A DNA stretch of 64,000 nt from Flavivirga amylovorans (GCF_030540875.1 NZ_JAUOEM010000001.1:1054001-1118000); one strand, 5' to 3'; shown: positions 9,409 through 18,032, counted from the first letter of the stretch. Numbers and translations: made by a program. Notes: generated from the letters alone by a model not told the origin.

Positions 9409-9429
9409 ATGAAAACCTACTTTATATAA
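9409..9429 (+). other. Six-codon leader ORF echoing the start of the downstream gene
   Basis: An ATG at 9409 begins a six-codon frame (MKTYFI then TAA). Its first 16 bases nearly repeat the first bases of the real gene at 9483 (ATGAAAA(A)CCTACTTTAT). It may be a small duplication or a leader peptide; nothing else supports function. Confidence 0.3.
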
Positions 9430-9482
9430 TTAATTCGAACCAAATACGTTAAAAATTCCGTATAATAAACAAAAGGCCCCAA

Positions 9483-11423
9483 ATGAAAAACCTACTTTAT
9501 TACCTGCTCATTTTTACGAGCTGTATGGCTATGTCATGTAGCAAAGACGATTCTGATGAGCCCACTAAGGATATCATCAAAGATACACCGCCAAATGTAA
9601 TCACCACGCCTTGTGGGTTTGATTTATCAAATGTAGCAGCTAATTCCACAATAAAAATTGATTGTCTTTTAGATTTAAAAGATAAAACGGTCACTTTACC
9701 CGAAAATATTATCATTGAATTTGCAGGAGGTGATATTATAAACGGAGCGTTAAACTTCTCAAGTGGTGGTAAAATTGATGGCAATCTCCTTAGTTCTAAA
9801 CTAAAACTAGAAGGGGATGTTAAATTAATTGACCCTACATTTAAATTTTATGCCGTAAGATGGGGTATTGTGGAAGGTGAAACGACTTCTGATATTGCAT
9901 TAAAGAATAATGACATCCTTGAAGGTATCATGTTTTTTACACAAAAATTGGGAGCCACAACGTTTAATATAGATAAACTTGATGCTTATTTTGAGGTTAC
10001 TAAAGTTACCAGTACAACTACGAATGCAAACTGGTATCCATCACAGGAAGCTATAAATATTCCTTCAGATTTTAATTTAGTCATGACAGATAACACGCAT
10101 TTACGTGTATTCCCTGCTCAGCTTGGAGTAAGTAGAGAAGGAGCAACGTTACTAGCTATTAGACATGAATCTAACGTCACTGTAAAAGGAGGTATTTTAC
10201 ACGGAGATAGAGAATTACGTCAATATTCTGAAGATGATGGTCAGGAAGGTAGTCATCTTTTTCATATTCATTCAGGAAAGAACGTAACCTTAGATGGTAT
10301 TCAATTTATAGAAGGCTCTGTAGGATCCATAACTATTTATTCAACGGGATTCTCATTTAATCCTAACTATGAGCCTACAACAGGTGTCGTTATCAAAAAC
10401 TGTGAGTTCGTAAGATCCAGGAGAATGGCGATATCGCTTACAGATGGTCGTGATGTTCTTATTGAAGGAAATACGTTTATTGATACAGGTTTGCCTACGC
10501 CTAATTCTAAAGGAGGAGAAGTGGGCTACGCCATTAACATTGAACCCACCCGATTTAGAGACGAAAATGGAGAGCTTAAGGAATGGCAACGTGTTTTTGA
10601 TGTACTTATTAAAGGAAATACAGAAACAGGAAGTAGAGGTGGTTTTGTAACATTAACCATAGGACAGGGATTAACTGTAGAAAACAATGATATAGGAACT
10701 AGAGTTGTTTATTCATTTGTTTCGGGAAGTAAGGTTATTAATAACAGGTTTAAAGCAACAGGAAAGGCTACAGAAAGCTGGGCTATTTTTGCGGCTGGTG
10801 ATGGTGAAACAGTATTCGATAATGAGATTGGTGGAAATACTATAGAAGGCTATAGTCTTGGAATTGTAGTTGGATCCAATGACGCTTTTGTACATGATAA
10901 TGAGATAAAAGATTGTGGTGCTGGTATACAGATAAGTAAAGCCTTTGAAGCTCGAATTCACAACAATACCATTAATGTATCTGGAAATGGGATACAAGCA
11001 ACTAATACGCATAGTGATGCTATAGAAATTAAAGGAAATGAGGTAACAACATCTGGTAATTTTAATATCTATTTAGCTAATTTGAATATTGAAGAAGCAC
11101 ATAAAGATTATAAGATTGTACTTGATGGTAATAAACTTTTGAGTACTAAGAATGTAACTATTTCCAACGCTCGTGGGATAACCTTTAAAAATAATGAAGT
11201 GAATGGGGGTATAGGTGTTGGTGATGTGTTTGATGTTGAAGTATCCGCCAATACTATTAAACCTAACGAAAGCGATGGTATTCGTACGTTTGGCACAAAT
11301 GCCTCTTTTTCTGTTTTAAACAATATTATAACAGAGCCCACTGGAGCAGCAAGATATGAATGTATTAATAATGATGCAGATAACCCAGATTCGACAGTTA
11401 TGACTGGAAATACTTGCAATTAG
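9483..11423 (+). CDS. Right-handed parallel beta-helix lipoprotein
   Basis: This 646-residue protein has a signal peptide and lipobox ending at Cys19 (MAMSCSK). Residues about 150-640 are rungs of short beta strands with regularly spaced Asn, Gly, Ile and Val, including many N-N-x-I/F or GNxI turns (for example VIKNCEFV, VLIEGNTF, VENNDIG, VHDNEIKDC). This is the pattern of pectate lyase/NosD-type parallel beta-helices. Such surface lipoproteins often bind or cleave polysaccharides, but no lyase catalytic set can be assigned here and no polysaccharide-utilisation genes adjoin. It is monocistronic, ending in a strong terminator at 11432-11467. Confidence 0.82.
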   Translation: MKNLLYYLLIFTSCMAMSCSKDDSDEPTKDIIKDTPPNVITTPCGFDLSNVAANSTIKIDCLLDLKDKTVTLPENIIIEFAGGDIINGALNFSSGGKIDGNLLSSKLKLEGDVKLIDPTFKFYAVRWGIVEGETTSDIALKNNDILEGIMFFTQKLGATTFNIDKLDAYFEVTKVTSTTTNANWYPSQEAINIPSDFNLVMTDNTHLRVFPAQLGVSREGATLLAIRHESNVTVKGGILHGDRELRQYSEDDGQEGSHLFHIHSGKNVTLDGIQFIEGSVGSITIYSTGFSFNPNYEPTTGVVIKNCEFVRSRRMAISLTDGRDVLIEGNTFIDTGLPTPNSKGGEVGYAINIEPTRFRDENGELKEWQRVFDVLIKGNTETGSRGGFVTLTIGQGLTVENNDIGTRVVYSFVSGSKVINNRFKATGKATESWAIFAAGDGETVFDNEIGGNTIEGYSLGIVVGSNDAFVHDNEIKDCGAGIQISKAFEARIHNNTINVSGNGIQATNTHSDAIEIKGNEVTTSGNFNIYLANLNIEEAHKDYKIVLDGNKLLSTKNVTISNARGITFKNNEVNGGIGVGDVFDVEVSANTIKPNESDGIRTFGTNASFSVLNNIITEPTGAARYECINNDADNPDSTVMTGNTCN

Positions 11424-11431
11424 TTAATGTG

Positions 11432-11467
11432 AGTCTACATAATTTGGTGATATTATGTAGACTTTAT
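11432..11467 (+). terminator. Intrinsic terminator after the beta-helix gene
   Basis: A perfect 12-bp stem (AGTCTACATAAT / ATTATGTAGACT, arms 11432-11443 and 11452-11463) with an 8-nt loop is followed by TTATTT. It lies 8 bp after the stop codon and ends transcription of the beta-helix gene. It also faces the convergent gene at 11526. Confidence 0.85.
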
Positions 11468-11525
11468 TTAAGTATGGGGCAAAATTACTTATACTGTACA
11501 TTGGCTTTTTTTAAGCGATATGTTA

Positions 11526-12287
11526 TTATAAACTAGCCTCACCAATAAAAAAGTATAGATTTTTTAATGAAGCGTCTCTTTTGGGAAATAATGCTTGCAT
11601 TCGTTCATCTGTCCCCATTTGTTGCAAGCCTTCCATAGAATCAAAATAGAACCGATGAATCTCATTAGGCTGCTTTATACTTCCTTTTGATTGAAATGGA
11701 GCTATAAACCGTTCGAAGTGTGTCCCAAATTCTGGCATTATTGTACAAACTTCATCATGGTAAGCTTCAAATTGCTTTTCATATTTTTCACCATCATTAA
11801 AGTAAATTAATGCTACACCATAAGTTTTGCTTTTATCACCAACTTCTTTTTTAAATTCAAAGTCTGTATTTTTACTCGTAAAAATTGAAATATCTTTAAG
11901 TGCAGGAATCGCATATTCATTTCTAATTTGTATAAACTCAGGATCTTCATTGAATTTGTTAAACACTTCAATGCTTGGATAGCTAGCGAAATGAATTTCA
12001 TCTGGCATCTCTAGTTCTCCTTTGACTAACATTTTTGGCTTGATAATGCGTTCAATTTTCCCTCCATATTTTTCCAAAATGCTACTTCCTTTCTTTTTGT
12101 ATTCTTCAAAACGTGCTTCCTCTCCATCTTTTATATACATTAAAGCAACGTTTACTATTTCTTGATTTTTTGTATTCATTTTACCTGTTTTTTTTGTGTT
12201 ATTATTTGAATTTTGTGCTTTTGTAGTACACGATAATAGTAATGATACTAGCAAAGCAAAACTTGTTAATGTTTTTAAATATTTCAT
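11526..12287 (-). CDS. Lipoprotein with two tandem dimeric alpha-beta barrel (DUF1330/NIPSNAP-like) domains
   Basis: This 253-residue protein has a lipobox at about residues 17-20 (LLLSC). The mature part contains two homologous halves, about 45-140 and 155-250. Both open with VALMYIKDGEE.. / VALIYFNDGEK.., continue with an acidic helix and a glycine, and end with PDEIHFASY / PNEIHRFYF. This is the ferredoxin-like alpha+beta barrel repeat of the DUF1330 or NIPSNAP type. The role is unknown; related folds include monooxygenases and stress-response proteins. It follows the SDR gene with a 10-bp gap, so it is probably the last gene of the AraC/SDR unit. Confidence 0.7.
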   Translation of the reverse strand: MKYLKTLTSFALLVSLLLSCTTKAQNSNNNTKKTGKMNTKNQEIVNVALMYIKDGEEARFEEYKKKGSSILEKYGGKIERIIKPKMLVKGELEMPDEIHFASYPSIEVFNKFNEDPEFIQIRNEYAIPALKDISIFTSKNTDFEFKKEVGDKSKTYGVALIYFNDGEKYEKQFEAYHDEVCTIMPEFGTHFERFIAPFQSKGSIKQPNEIHRFYFDSMEGLQQMGTDERMQALFPKRDASLKNLYFFIGEASL

Positions 12288-12297
12288 TATTGATGAT

Positions 12298-13170
12298 TTA
12301 AATTAAATGTTCCATTTGTAAAGCCTCTTTTATCAAATTTTCTTGAATTGGACTTGTTTTACTATTCAATTCATTTGTGTTGTAATCTATTCCTATAGCT
12401 TGCCTTATAGGTCTATCTCCTTTTTGTATTTCGATTACTTTTAAAATAGCATCGGGAATTTCTTGCGGATTTGGTGATATATCACTTTTGTAGAATGAAT
12501 CAAAATTTTGAAGCATTGCTTTTGGAACATCAGCCATTTCTCCATAACTTTCTAAAGCAGTTACATCATCTTCTTTTGGTCCACTATACAATAGACCAGA
12601 TGGATATGGTCCTGGTTCTATAACTGAAACATCTACACCAAGGGGCTTTAATTCGTATTTCAATGCTTGAGAATAAGCTTCTAAAGCAAATTTACTAGCA
12701 CAATAAATCCCAAAATAAGGAAACACTAATCGTCCAGCTAATGACGAAATATTGATAATTAGCCCATCTGATGATTTTTTTAAGAGAGGAAGAAATGCTT
12801 TAGATGTTCGAATTACACCAAAGAAGTTCGTATCGAATTGTTCCTGTGTCTGCTTTAAACTATATGCTTCTGTAATGCCAACATACATTACGCCCGCATT
12901 GTTTACTAAAACATCTAGTCCACTTTCTTCTTCGATAAGAATTCGATCTATTAAATCATTGGTCGATTTATCACTAGTCACGTCTAATTCGGCAACTGTA
13001 ATTGTAATGTTTTCTTTTGAAGCAATGTTTTCAAGTTCTTCTTTTTTTACTTTATTTTTCCCATTTATATCACGCATTGTTGCCCAAACGTTATAGCCTT
13101 TTCTGGCTAATGTTAATGCGGATAAATAACCAAGCCCGTTACTTGAACCTGTAATTAGTACTGTTTTCAT
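12298..13170 (-). CDS. SDR family NAD(P)-dependent oxidoreductase
   Basis: This is a 290-residue classical short-chain dehydrogenase. The cofactor motif TGSSNGLG lies at residues 7-14, NNAGV at about 90-94, and the catalytic Ser-Tyr-Lys set includes YCASK at about 155-159. It acts in the cytoplasm on an unknown hydroxyl or keto substrate. It lies 63 bp downstream of an AraC-type regulator on the same strand and 10 bp upstream of the two-domain lipoprotein. The set therefore looks like a regulator with its target oxidoreductase. A TCATCTTTG sequence in the 63-bp gap resembles a weak -7 box, so some independent transcription is possible. Confidence 0.88.
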   Translation of the reverse strand: MKTVLITGSSNGLGYLSALTLARKGYNVWATMRDINGKNKVKKEELENIASKENITITVAELDVTSDKSTNDLIDRILIEEESGLDVLVNNAGVMYVGITEAYSLKQTQEQFDTNFFGVIRTSKAFLPLLKKSSDGLIINISSLAGRLVFPYFGIYCASKFALEAYSQALKYELKPLGVDVSVIEPGPYPSGLLYSGPKEDDVTALESYGEMADVPKAMLQNFDSFYKSDISPNPQEIPDAILKVIEIQKGDRPIRQAIGIDYNTNELNSKTSPIQENLIKEALQMEHLI

Positions 13171-13233
13171 ATTTACATGCTTTTTTGTTACTGATGCAAA
13201 GATGAGAACAGAGAAAAGAGAAGTGTTTTAAGA

Positions 13234-14091
13234 TTAGTTCAAAGATTTGTTTAAATGGGTCAACTTGTATGTTGTTGGAGAAATTCCGTATTTGTTTTTG
13301 AATGTTTTTGAGTAATGGGAAACATTTGAAAATCCACATTCATAAGCTATATCTGTAGTTCTTAAGTTTGTAGAAGCAAGTAGTTTAATAGATCTCTCTA
13401 GTTTTTTTTCACGTAAATAAGTTGCTGGAGATGAGTTGTAAATTTTTTTGAATTCTCTTTTAAAAGTAGATAAACTTTGATTATTTAATGTAGCTAGTTC
13501 TTCTAAGGTAATGTTTTCGTAGTAATGTGCTTTTACAATTTCTCTAAAGGAATGTGTAGTTGGACTAAACAGGTTAGAAAGTATAGATCGAATTGCTGAA
13601 CCATTTTTGGTCTGATTTAACAAGAGGATGATTTCCTTTAGTTTTAAGATGAGTATTTCTTCCGTAACCAATTCTGGGTTCTGAAAATAAAACAAAATAC
13701 CTTCAATATATTTCCGAATTAAAATATCACTATTCAGTTTAGACATTCCAATATCCAAAGGGAGATTTTGTGTTAGAAAACTAGGAAGCTTGTTTTCATA
13801 AATTTTCATCAAAATATCTGGATAAAAATGTACAGCTAGTGCCTGATAGGTCTGCGAATCTTTTGAAGGATACATATTACAAGTGTAGTTCCCACATTTC
13901 ATTAATAGTGATTCTTCTGCTTCAATTCGAAGCCGTTCAGTTTCAGAAATAGAATCGTACTCACCTTTAATTATATACAAAAAACAGGCCTCATCAGGCA
14001 TTAAATTGGGCTTTTTGTAAGGTGGCCTTAAAATGATTGTTTCAAACAATAACTTACCAAATAAGTCTATGGTTTTATAGTCTTGTACCAT
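13234..14091 (-). CDS. AraC family transcriptional regulator
   Basis: This is a 285-residue regulator. The N-terminal ~180 residues form an effector/cupin-like domain. The C-terminal ~100 residues hold the paired helix-turn-helix of the AraC/XylS family, with the hallmark IAYECGFSNVSHYSKTFKNKYGISPTTYK. It probably controls the SDR and lipoprotein genes just downstream, and perhaps itself. Two direct repeats 21 bp apart (14141-14173) and a 7-bp inverted repeat (14101-14121) lie just upstream of its ATG and are candidate operators. The effector is unknown. Confidence 0.88.
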   Translation of the reverse strand: MVQDYKTIDLFGKLLFETIILRPPYKKPNLMPDEACFLYIIKGEYDSISETERLRIEAEESLLMKCGNYTCNMYPSKDSQTYQALAVHFYPDILMKIYENKLPSFLTQNLPLDIGMSKLNSDILIRKYIEGILFYFQNPELVTEEILILKLKEIILLLNQTKNGSAIRSILSNLFSPTTHSFREIVKAHYYENITLEELATLNNQSLSTFKREFKKIYNSSPATYLREKKLERSIKLLASTNLRTTDIAYECGFSNVSHYSKTFKNKYGISPTTYKLTHLNKSLN

Positions 14092-14100
14092 TTTCTTTTC

Positions 14101-14173
14101 TTGTAAAGATAACTTTTACAAATTGTTTAAAGTTTTCCTATTGGTTCATTTTGTTGTCAATTTGGGTCATTTT
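14101..14173 (-). promoter_or_regulatory. Candidate AraC-type operator region
   Basis: Two copies of TTGG(T/G)TCATTTT lie at 14141-14152 and 14162-14173, identical at 11 of 12 positions and spaced exactly 21 bp, two helical turns. This is typical of AraC half-sites. Nearer the gene, TTGTAAA (14101-14107) and TTTACAA (14115-14121) form a 7-bp inverted repeat. All lie 10-82 bp upstream of the AraC start. The remainder of the gap to 14337 shows no gene. Confidence 0.45.
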
Positions 14174-14337
14174 ACAGCTTGCGTACACCAGTCTTTTTAG
14201 CTTCTCAATTCTGAGTGGATTCGGACGTTATCGAATTCACCATAATCTCGTTTATACATTTTTGGCAATTGGTTTTGTATCCAATCATATTCAATTTTTA
14301 AACGTAATATTCGTTATTCCAAATAGAATTCATAAAT

Positions 14338-14931
14338 TCATGATGCATCAACAATATCATACAACGTTTTATAGACAAGATGTGTGGGTAGGCCCATAAC
14401 ATTAAAATAGGAACCTTCCAATTTGGTAACACCTATTTGTCCTATCCATTCTTGAATACCATAAGCACCTGCTTTGTCGAAAGGTTTGTAGGTGTTTATG
14501 TAGTAAGTAATTTCATCATCGGATAATTCTTTAAACGTTACTTTAGTAATAGCATGTAGTGTTTTTTCATAAGTTTTAGTTGTAAAGCAAACCGACGTAA
14601 TAACTTCATGAGTTTCATTACTTAAAGATTTTATGATATTAAAAGCCTCATCTACATCTCTGGGTTTTCCTAAAGCTACATTATTATGCCAAACAATAGT
14701 ATCACTGGTAATGAGAATATCGTTGTCTTTTAATTTTGCCTTAAAAGGAAGTGCCTTTAATTGAGCCAGGTAGTTGCTAATCTCAAAATGAGTTAAACGT
14801 GGTGGATACTCCTCTTTTACTGGTTTTAGAATGACATCAAAATCTAAGCCCAAATCTTTAAAAAACTCTTGCCTTCTAGGTGAGCCAGACGCTAAAATAA
14901 TACGATGGTTTTTTAGTTTATCGTTAAGCAT
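14338..14931 (-). CDS. maf: Maf family nucleoside triphosphate pyrophosphatase
   Basis: This 197-residue cytoplasmic enzyme hydrolyses non-canonical or modified nucleoside triphosphates (dTTP/UTP-type Maf) to monophosphates. The N-terminal signature ILASGSPRRQEFF lies at about 12-24. The catalytic core follows, with SDTIV at about 76-80, and the family end motif GSYFNVMGLP is near 175. The length is normal. It overlaps the UbiA gene by 8 bp, which keeps the flavobacterial order DUF2520, KdsC-like, UbiA, Maf on one strand. Confidence 0.9.
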   Translation of the reverse strand: MLNDKLKNHRIILASGSPRRQEFFKDLGLDFDVILKPVKEEYPPRLTHFEISNYLAQLKALPFKAKLKDNDILITSDTIVWHNNVALGKPRDVDEAFNIIKSLSNETHEVITSVCFTTKTYEKTLHAITKVTFKELSDDEITYYINTYKPFDKAGAYGIQEWIGQIGVTKLEGSYFNVMGLPTHLVYKTLYDIVDAS

Positions 14932-15844
14932 TGTGTAAAAAGATATACTTGTATAAAAGTAAGGAAAGCATTCCGAAAAGCATCACTAATTTAAGGATGT
15001 TACTAATATGATGGTAATCTTTTTTTGTTGTAGCACTAAAAGTCTTAATACTTATGTAGAATAATGGGCCAATTATAAATAGTATAGAATAAATAACAGC
15101 TATTTGGCTCTTATAAAGTTCGTTAATAGTATATAACGTGATAATAAAAAGTGGTACAAGTGATAATACAAATACTAGTTTGGTAGCGCGTTCTCTTCCT
15201 ATTGCTATAGGTAATGTGCCCATACCGGCTTTATGATCACCATCAATGTCTTCAATATCTTTAACTATTTCTCTAAGTAAATTGATGATAAAAGCAAATA
15301 TGGCATAATTAAAAATAATTTCAAAAAAGGCTAATTGTAATTGTTGATTTTGTCGCGTGATAGGAGGAAGTAATTCAAAAACACCAACAATAATAACACT
15401 TAGTGCCACTAATACGGAAATAACAATATTGCCTATTAAGATTATTCGCTTTAAATAACTAGCATATATATAGAGTAATACTGAAATGATCACAAAAATA
15501 GAAAAGAAAGGACTTTTGCCAACCAGATGTGATACATAGAAACCTAGACCAACTCCAATAACATTAAAAGCAATAAATAAATTATAGGCTGTTTTTTCTG
15601 AAATAGATTTGCCAATAATTAATTTATTTGGTTTATTGACTAAATCCGTATCTACATCATAAATATCATTAATAATATTTCCAGCAGCAGCTATTGATAT
15701 GGTTGCTAGGATTAAAAGTGTAATACCTAAAGAAGTTAAACTTATTTTAGCTCCAAATGGTTCTAGAAAGGCATATTTAATAAGTAATTGCACAAAAGCA
15801 ATCATAAGTAAATTTTTCCAGCGAATAAGGTTAAGGAAGTTCAA
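14924..15844 (-). CDS. UbiA family prenyltransferase (geranylgeranylglycerol-phosphate geranylgeranyltransferase-like)
   Basis: This is a 306-residue integral membrane enzyme with about eight or nine hydrophobic helices. The first Asp-rich motif NDIYDVDTD lies at about residues 59-67 and the second, DIEDIDGD, at about 197-204. Both bind prenyl diphosphate through Mg2+. The NDxxDxxxD spacing and overall form fit the UbiA-like proteins annotated as geranylgeranylglycerol-phosphate transferases in flavobacteria. Menaquinone or another lipid acceptor cannot be excluded. It overlaps maf by 8 bp. The 213-bp gap upstream carries an octamer repeat. Confidence 0.85.
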   Translation of the reverse strand: MNFLNLIRWKNLLMIAFVQLLIKYAFLEPFGAKISLTSLGITLLILATISIAAAGNIINDIYDVDTDLVNKPNKLIIGKSISEKTAYNLFIAFNVIGVGLGFYVSHLVGKSPFFSIFVIISVLLYIYASYLKRIILIGNIVISVLVALSVIIVGVFELLPPITRQNQQLQLAFFEIIFNYAIFAFIINLLREIVKDIEDIDGDHKAGMGTLPIAIGRERATKLVFVLSLVPLFIITLYTINELYKSQIAVIYSILFIIGPLFYISIKTFSATTKKDYHHISNILKLVMLFGMLSLLLYKYIFLHNA

Positions 15845-15942
15845 GGTTTAGTTAAAATTATAAATGGTTATCATGAATACACGAATGTTATTTTATTATC
15901 TATATGTTTTCTTTTGTGTTAAGTTCTATTTATTAATGATCT

Positions 15943-15967
15943 CTTTGTGCCTTAGCGTCTTTGCGAG
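15943..15967 (+). repeat. Octamer repeat tract (CTTTGTGC-CTTAGCGT-CTTTGCGA)
   Basis: Three consecutive degenerate 8-bp units of the form CTTwGyGn stand in the 15845-16057 gap. A sister tract with the units in a different order occurs at 18008-18032. Both are GC-richer than their surroundings. Confidence 0.6.
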
Positions 15968-16057
15968 CAAATAACTATATTACTAATAATATGGTTTAAA
16001 AATTCAAAATTTATTTACCCATTTCTGGATACTTCCACTACAAACAGCATACTTCCT

Positions 16058-16588
16058 TTAATCATACTTAGCTCCAAAATTACCATTCCATTTCTCTTGT
16101 ACTTTTAATACTTGTTCAATAACATCGCGAGCAGCACCTTTACCACCTTTTTTATGCGAAATGTATTTGGAAATATTCTTTATTTCAGGAACAGCATCTT
16201 GCGGACAACAAGGTAAGCCAATAAGTTTCATTACAGGGAAATCAGGAATATCATCACCCATGTAGAGTACATTTTCAGATTTAATATGGTTATCTTTAAG
16301 GTAAGTGTTTAGCTGTTCAATTTTGTTATGAGCACCTAAATAAATATTAGAAATACCCAATCCTTGTAAACGAATACGAACCCCTTCATTAGAACCTCCA
16401 GAGATAATACAAACATTGTATCCCATATCGACAGCCGTTTTTAACGCATAACCATCTTTTATATTCATTTTCCGTAACATATCGCCAGACGATGTTACGG
16501 TAACAGTGCCATCTGTTAAAACACCATCTACATCAAATATAAAGGTTGTAATATGTTCTAAGTATTCTTTATAACTTTTTTCTTCCAT
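16058..16588 (-). CDS. kdsC: KdsC-like HAD phosphatase (3-deoxy-D-manno-octulosonate 8-phosphate phosphatase)
   Basis: This is a 176-residue C0-type HAD phosphatase without a cap domain. The nucleophile motif DVDGVLTDG lies at residues 19-27, motif II ISGG near 59-62, and the Mg2+ site GDDIPDFPVM near 112-121. The size and motif match KdsC, which releases phosphate from KDO-8-phosphate for lipopolysaccharide core synthesis. No other kds gene is in the window, so a related HAD activity remains possible. Its start overlaps the end of the DUF2520 gene by 20 bp, implying translational coupling. Confidence 0.82.
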   Translation of the reverse strand: MEEKSYKEYLEHITTFIFDVDGVLTDGTVTVTSSGDMLRKMNIKDGYALKTAVDMGYNVCIISGGSNEGVRIRLQGLGISNIYLGAHNKIEQLNTYLKDNHIKSENVLYMGDDIPDFPVMKLIGLPCCPQDAVPEIKNISKYISHKKGGKGAARDVIEQVLKVQEKWNGNFGAKYD

Positions 16589-17336
16589 GTGTACGCTGTA
16601 TCGAGTTGGTTAATAGTTTATATATGTCCTTATGGTGTTGGTCTTCTAAAAGCTTTAAATGTTTACGAATTGTTTTTTTGTCATCACGCTTTGCAGGTCC
16701 AGTTTGTGCTTTAAAAGGAGACAAATCCTGTACTTTTTTAGCAGTTTCAAGAATAAGCGGTTTTAAAAGGTCGAATTCAGCACCTTGACTTTCAGTTATT
16801 TCGTGCCCTATCCTGTATAATTGATTGGTGAAATTATTTATAAAAACGGCAGCTAAATGCAATACTTTACGTTGGTCGCTATTAACCTTTTTTACAACGT
16901 TGCTAATAGCTAAAGCAAGGTTTTTTATAGTAGAATAGCTTTTTTTATCAATAGTTTCAATACAAATTGGTACAGTCGAAAAATCTATTTGAGCTTCTTT
17001 ACTAAATGTTTGTAATGGGTAGAATACGCCTCGTTTGTGCTTTTTATCAATATCGTATACACTCACACTTCCAGAGGTATGCAATACTAATTTATTTTCA
17101 AAAGGAAGTTGAGATGATAGCTCCGAAATAGCATCGTCACTCACGGCCAAAATATAAACATTGGCCTCTTTTATTAATGATAAATCATCGATTATTTCAA
17201 CATCATTTTTATAAGAAGCTATGACGTCTATACGTCTAGCATACCACTGATTTACATTGATATTATCCGCTTTATTAAAAGCCTTAAATAAATGAGTGGC
17301 AACATTGCCAGAACCTAGAATTACTACTGAAATCAT
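16569..17336 (-). CDS. Rossmann-like and DUF2520 domain-containing protein
   Basis: This is a 255-residue protein of the ProC/F420-dependent oxidoreductase-like fold. The nucleotide motif VVILGSGNVATHL lies at about 4-16, and the C-terminal helical DUF2520 domain at about 125-245. The family is widespread beside kdsC in flavobacteria, but its substrate is unknown. It is the first gene of the four-gene minus-strand cluster (DUF2520, kdsC, then after 213 bp ubiA and maf). A short heptamer tract lies just upstream of its start. Confidence 0.85.
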   Translation of the reverse strand: MISVVILGSGNVATHLFKAFNKADNINVNQWYARRIDVIASYKNDVEIIDDLSLIKEANVYILAVSDDAISELSSQLPFENKLVLHTSGSVSVYDIDKKHKRGVFYPLQTFSKEAQIDFSTVPICIETIDKKSYSTIKNLALAISNVVKKVNSDQRKVLHLAAVFINNFTNQLYRIGHEITESQGAEFDLLKPLILETAKKVQDLSPFKAQTGPAKRDDKKTIRKHLKLLEDQHHKDIYKLLTNSIQRTHGRKKL

Positions 17337-17351
17337 GTTGCTAAAATACTA

Positions 17352-17386
17352 ACGAATTACGAATTACGAATGATGAATTACGATTT
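17352..17386 (+). repeat. Heptamer tract, five units of ACGAATT type
   Basis: Five consecutive 7-bp units read ACGAATT, ACGAATT, ACGAATG, ATGAATT, ACGATTT. It lies in the divergent gap between the DUF2520 and haemoglobin genes. It shares the 7-bp period, though not the sequence, of the CAGTnnn tracts. Confidence 0.7.
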
Positions 17387-17533
17387 TTTAACTGAAAGGT
17401 TTTTGGTAGTATTTAAAGAATAGGTTTTGGTCTAAATTAAATGTTATCGAATGTGCTTAGACTAACATTGTAACCTTAACTTAATGACATTGATTTTGCG
17501 GTTTCGCGAGAAAAAATACAGTAACTTTACAGG

Positions 17534-17938
17534 ATGAATAAAAAAGATATTGAATCCAGAGAAGACGTGTTTTTATTGGTGTCGTCATTTTATGATAAAG
17601 TGAGAAAAGATACCGTTTTGGCACCCTTTTTTAACGAAGCTATAAAAGATTGGGATGCACATTTAGAGCGCTTAACAACTTTTTGGGAATCAAGTCTTTT
17701 TATGACACGAAAACTAAAAGAAAAGTATTTAGGAAACCCTTTAGAAGCACATATTAAAGTTGATAAGGAAAATAAACATCGTATTTCAGAAACACATTTT
17801 GGATTATGGATGAACTTATGGTTTGAAACTATTGATGAACTTTTTGAAGGAGACTATGCTGAAAACGCAAAAAGACGTGCCAGAAAAATGAGTACGTTTT
17901 TATATCTCAAAATTTTTGAAGCAAGGAAGGCTCAGTAA
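17534..17938 (+). CDS. Group III truncated haemoglobin
   Basis: This is a 134-residue 2-on-2 globin of group III. Alignment by eye with Campylobacter Ctb places the B10 tyrosine at Tyr20 (SFYDKVRKD), the E7 histidine at His43 (AHLERLTTFW) and the proximal F8 histidine at His73 (NPLEAHIKV), with the conserved FGLWMNLW segment near 95. All heme-pocket residues are present. It probably handles NO or O2 in the cytoplasm. A TAACTTTA sequence ends only 3 bp before the ATG, so the mRNA may be nearly leaderless. The TAA stop lies within the first unit of a heptamer tract. Confidence 0.9.
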   Translation: MNKKDIESREDVFLLVSSFYDKVRKDTVLAPFFNEAIKDWDAHLERLTTFWESSLFMTRKLKEKYLGNPLEAHIKVDKENKHRISETHFGLWMNLWFETIDELFEGDYAENAKRRARKMSTFLYLKIFEARKAQ

Positions 17939-17974
17939 TCAGTATTCAGTATTCAGTTGGCGGTATTCAGTTAG
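17933..17974 (+). repeat. Heptamer tract, six units of CAGTnnn, covering the globin stop codon
   Basis: The units read CAGTAAT, CAGTATT, CAGTATT, CAGTTGG, CGGTATT, CAGTTAG. The globin stop codon (17936-17938) is inside unit 1. Related tracts occur at 40832-40872, 48355-48395 and 48478-48571. Confidence 0.75.
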
Positions 17975-18007
17975 TAGTTTGGGAAAATAGGGAGGCAAAT
18001 ATTTTGG

Positions 18008-18032
18008 CTTTGCGTCTCTGCGCCTTAGCGAG
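18008..18032 (+). repeat. Octamer repeat tract (CTTTGCGT-CTCTGCGC-CTTAGCGA)
   Basis: Three degenerate 8-bp units of the same family as 15943-15967, in a different internal order. They lie between the globin and ccsBA genes and are GC-rich against an AT-rich background. Confidence 0.6.

Noticed and set aside
14037-14399. Plus-strand 120-codon frame across the AraC and maf gene ends
   Set aside because: It overlaps two well-supported genes on the other strand and carries no recognisable domain.
17352-17386. CRISPR-like direct repeats
   Set aside because: The 7-bp units are contiguous with no spacers and no cas genes are present; they are simple tandem repeats.
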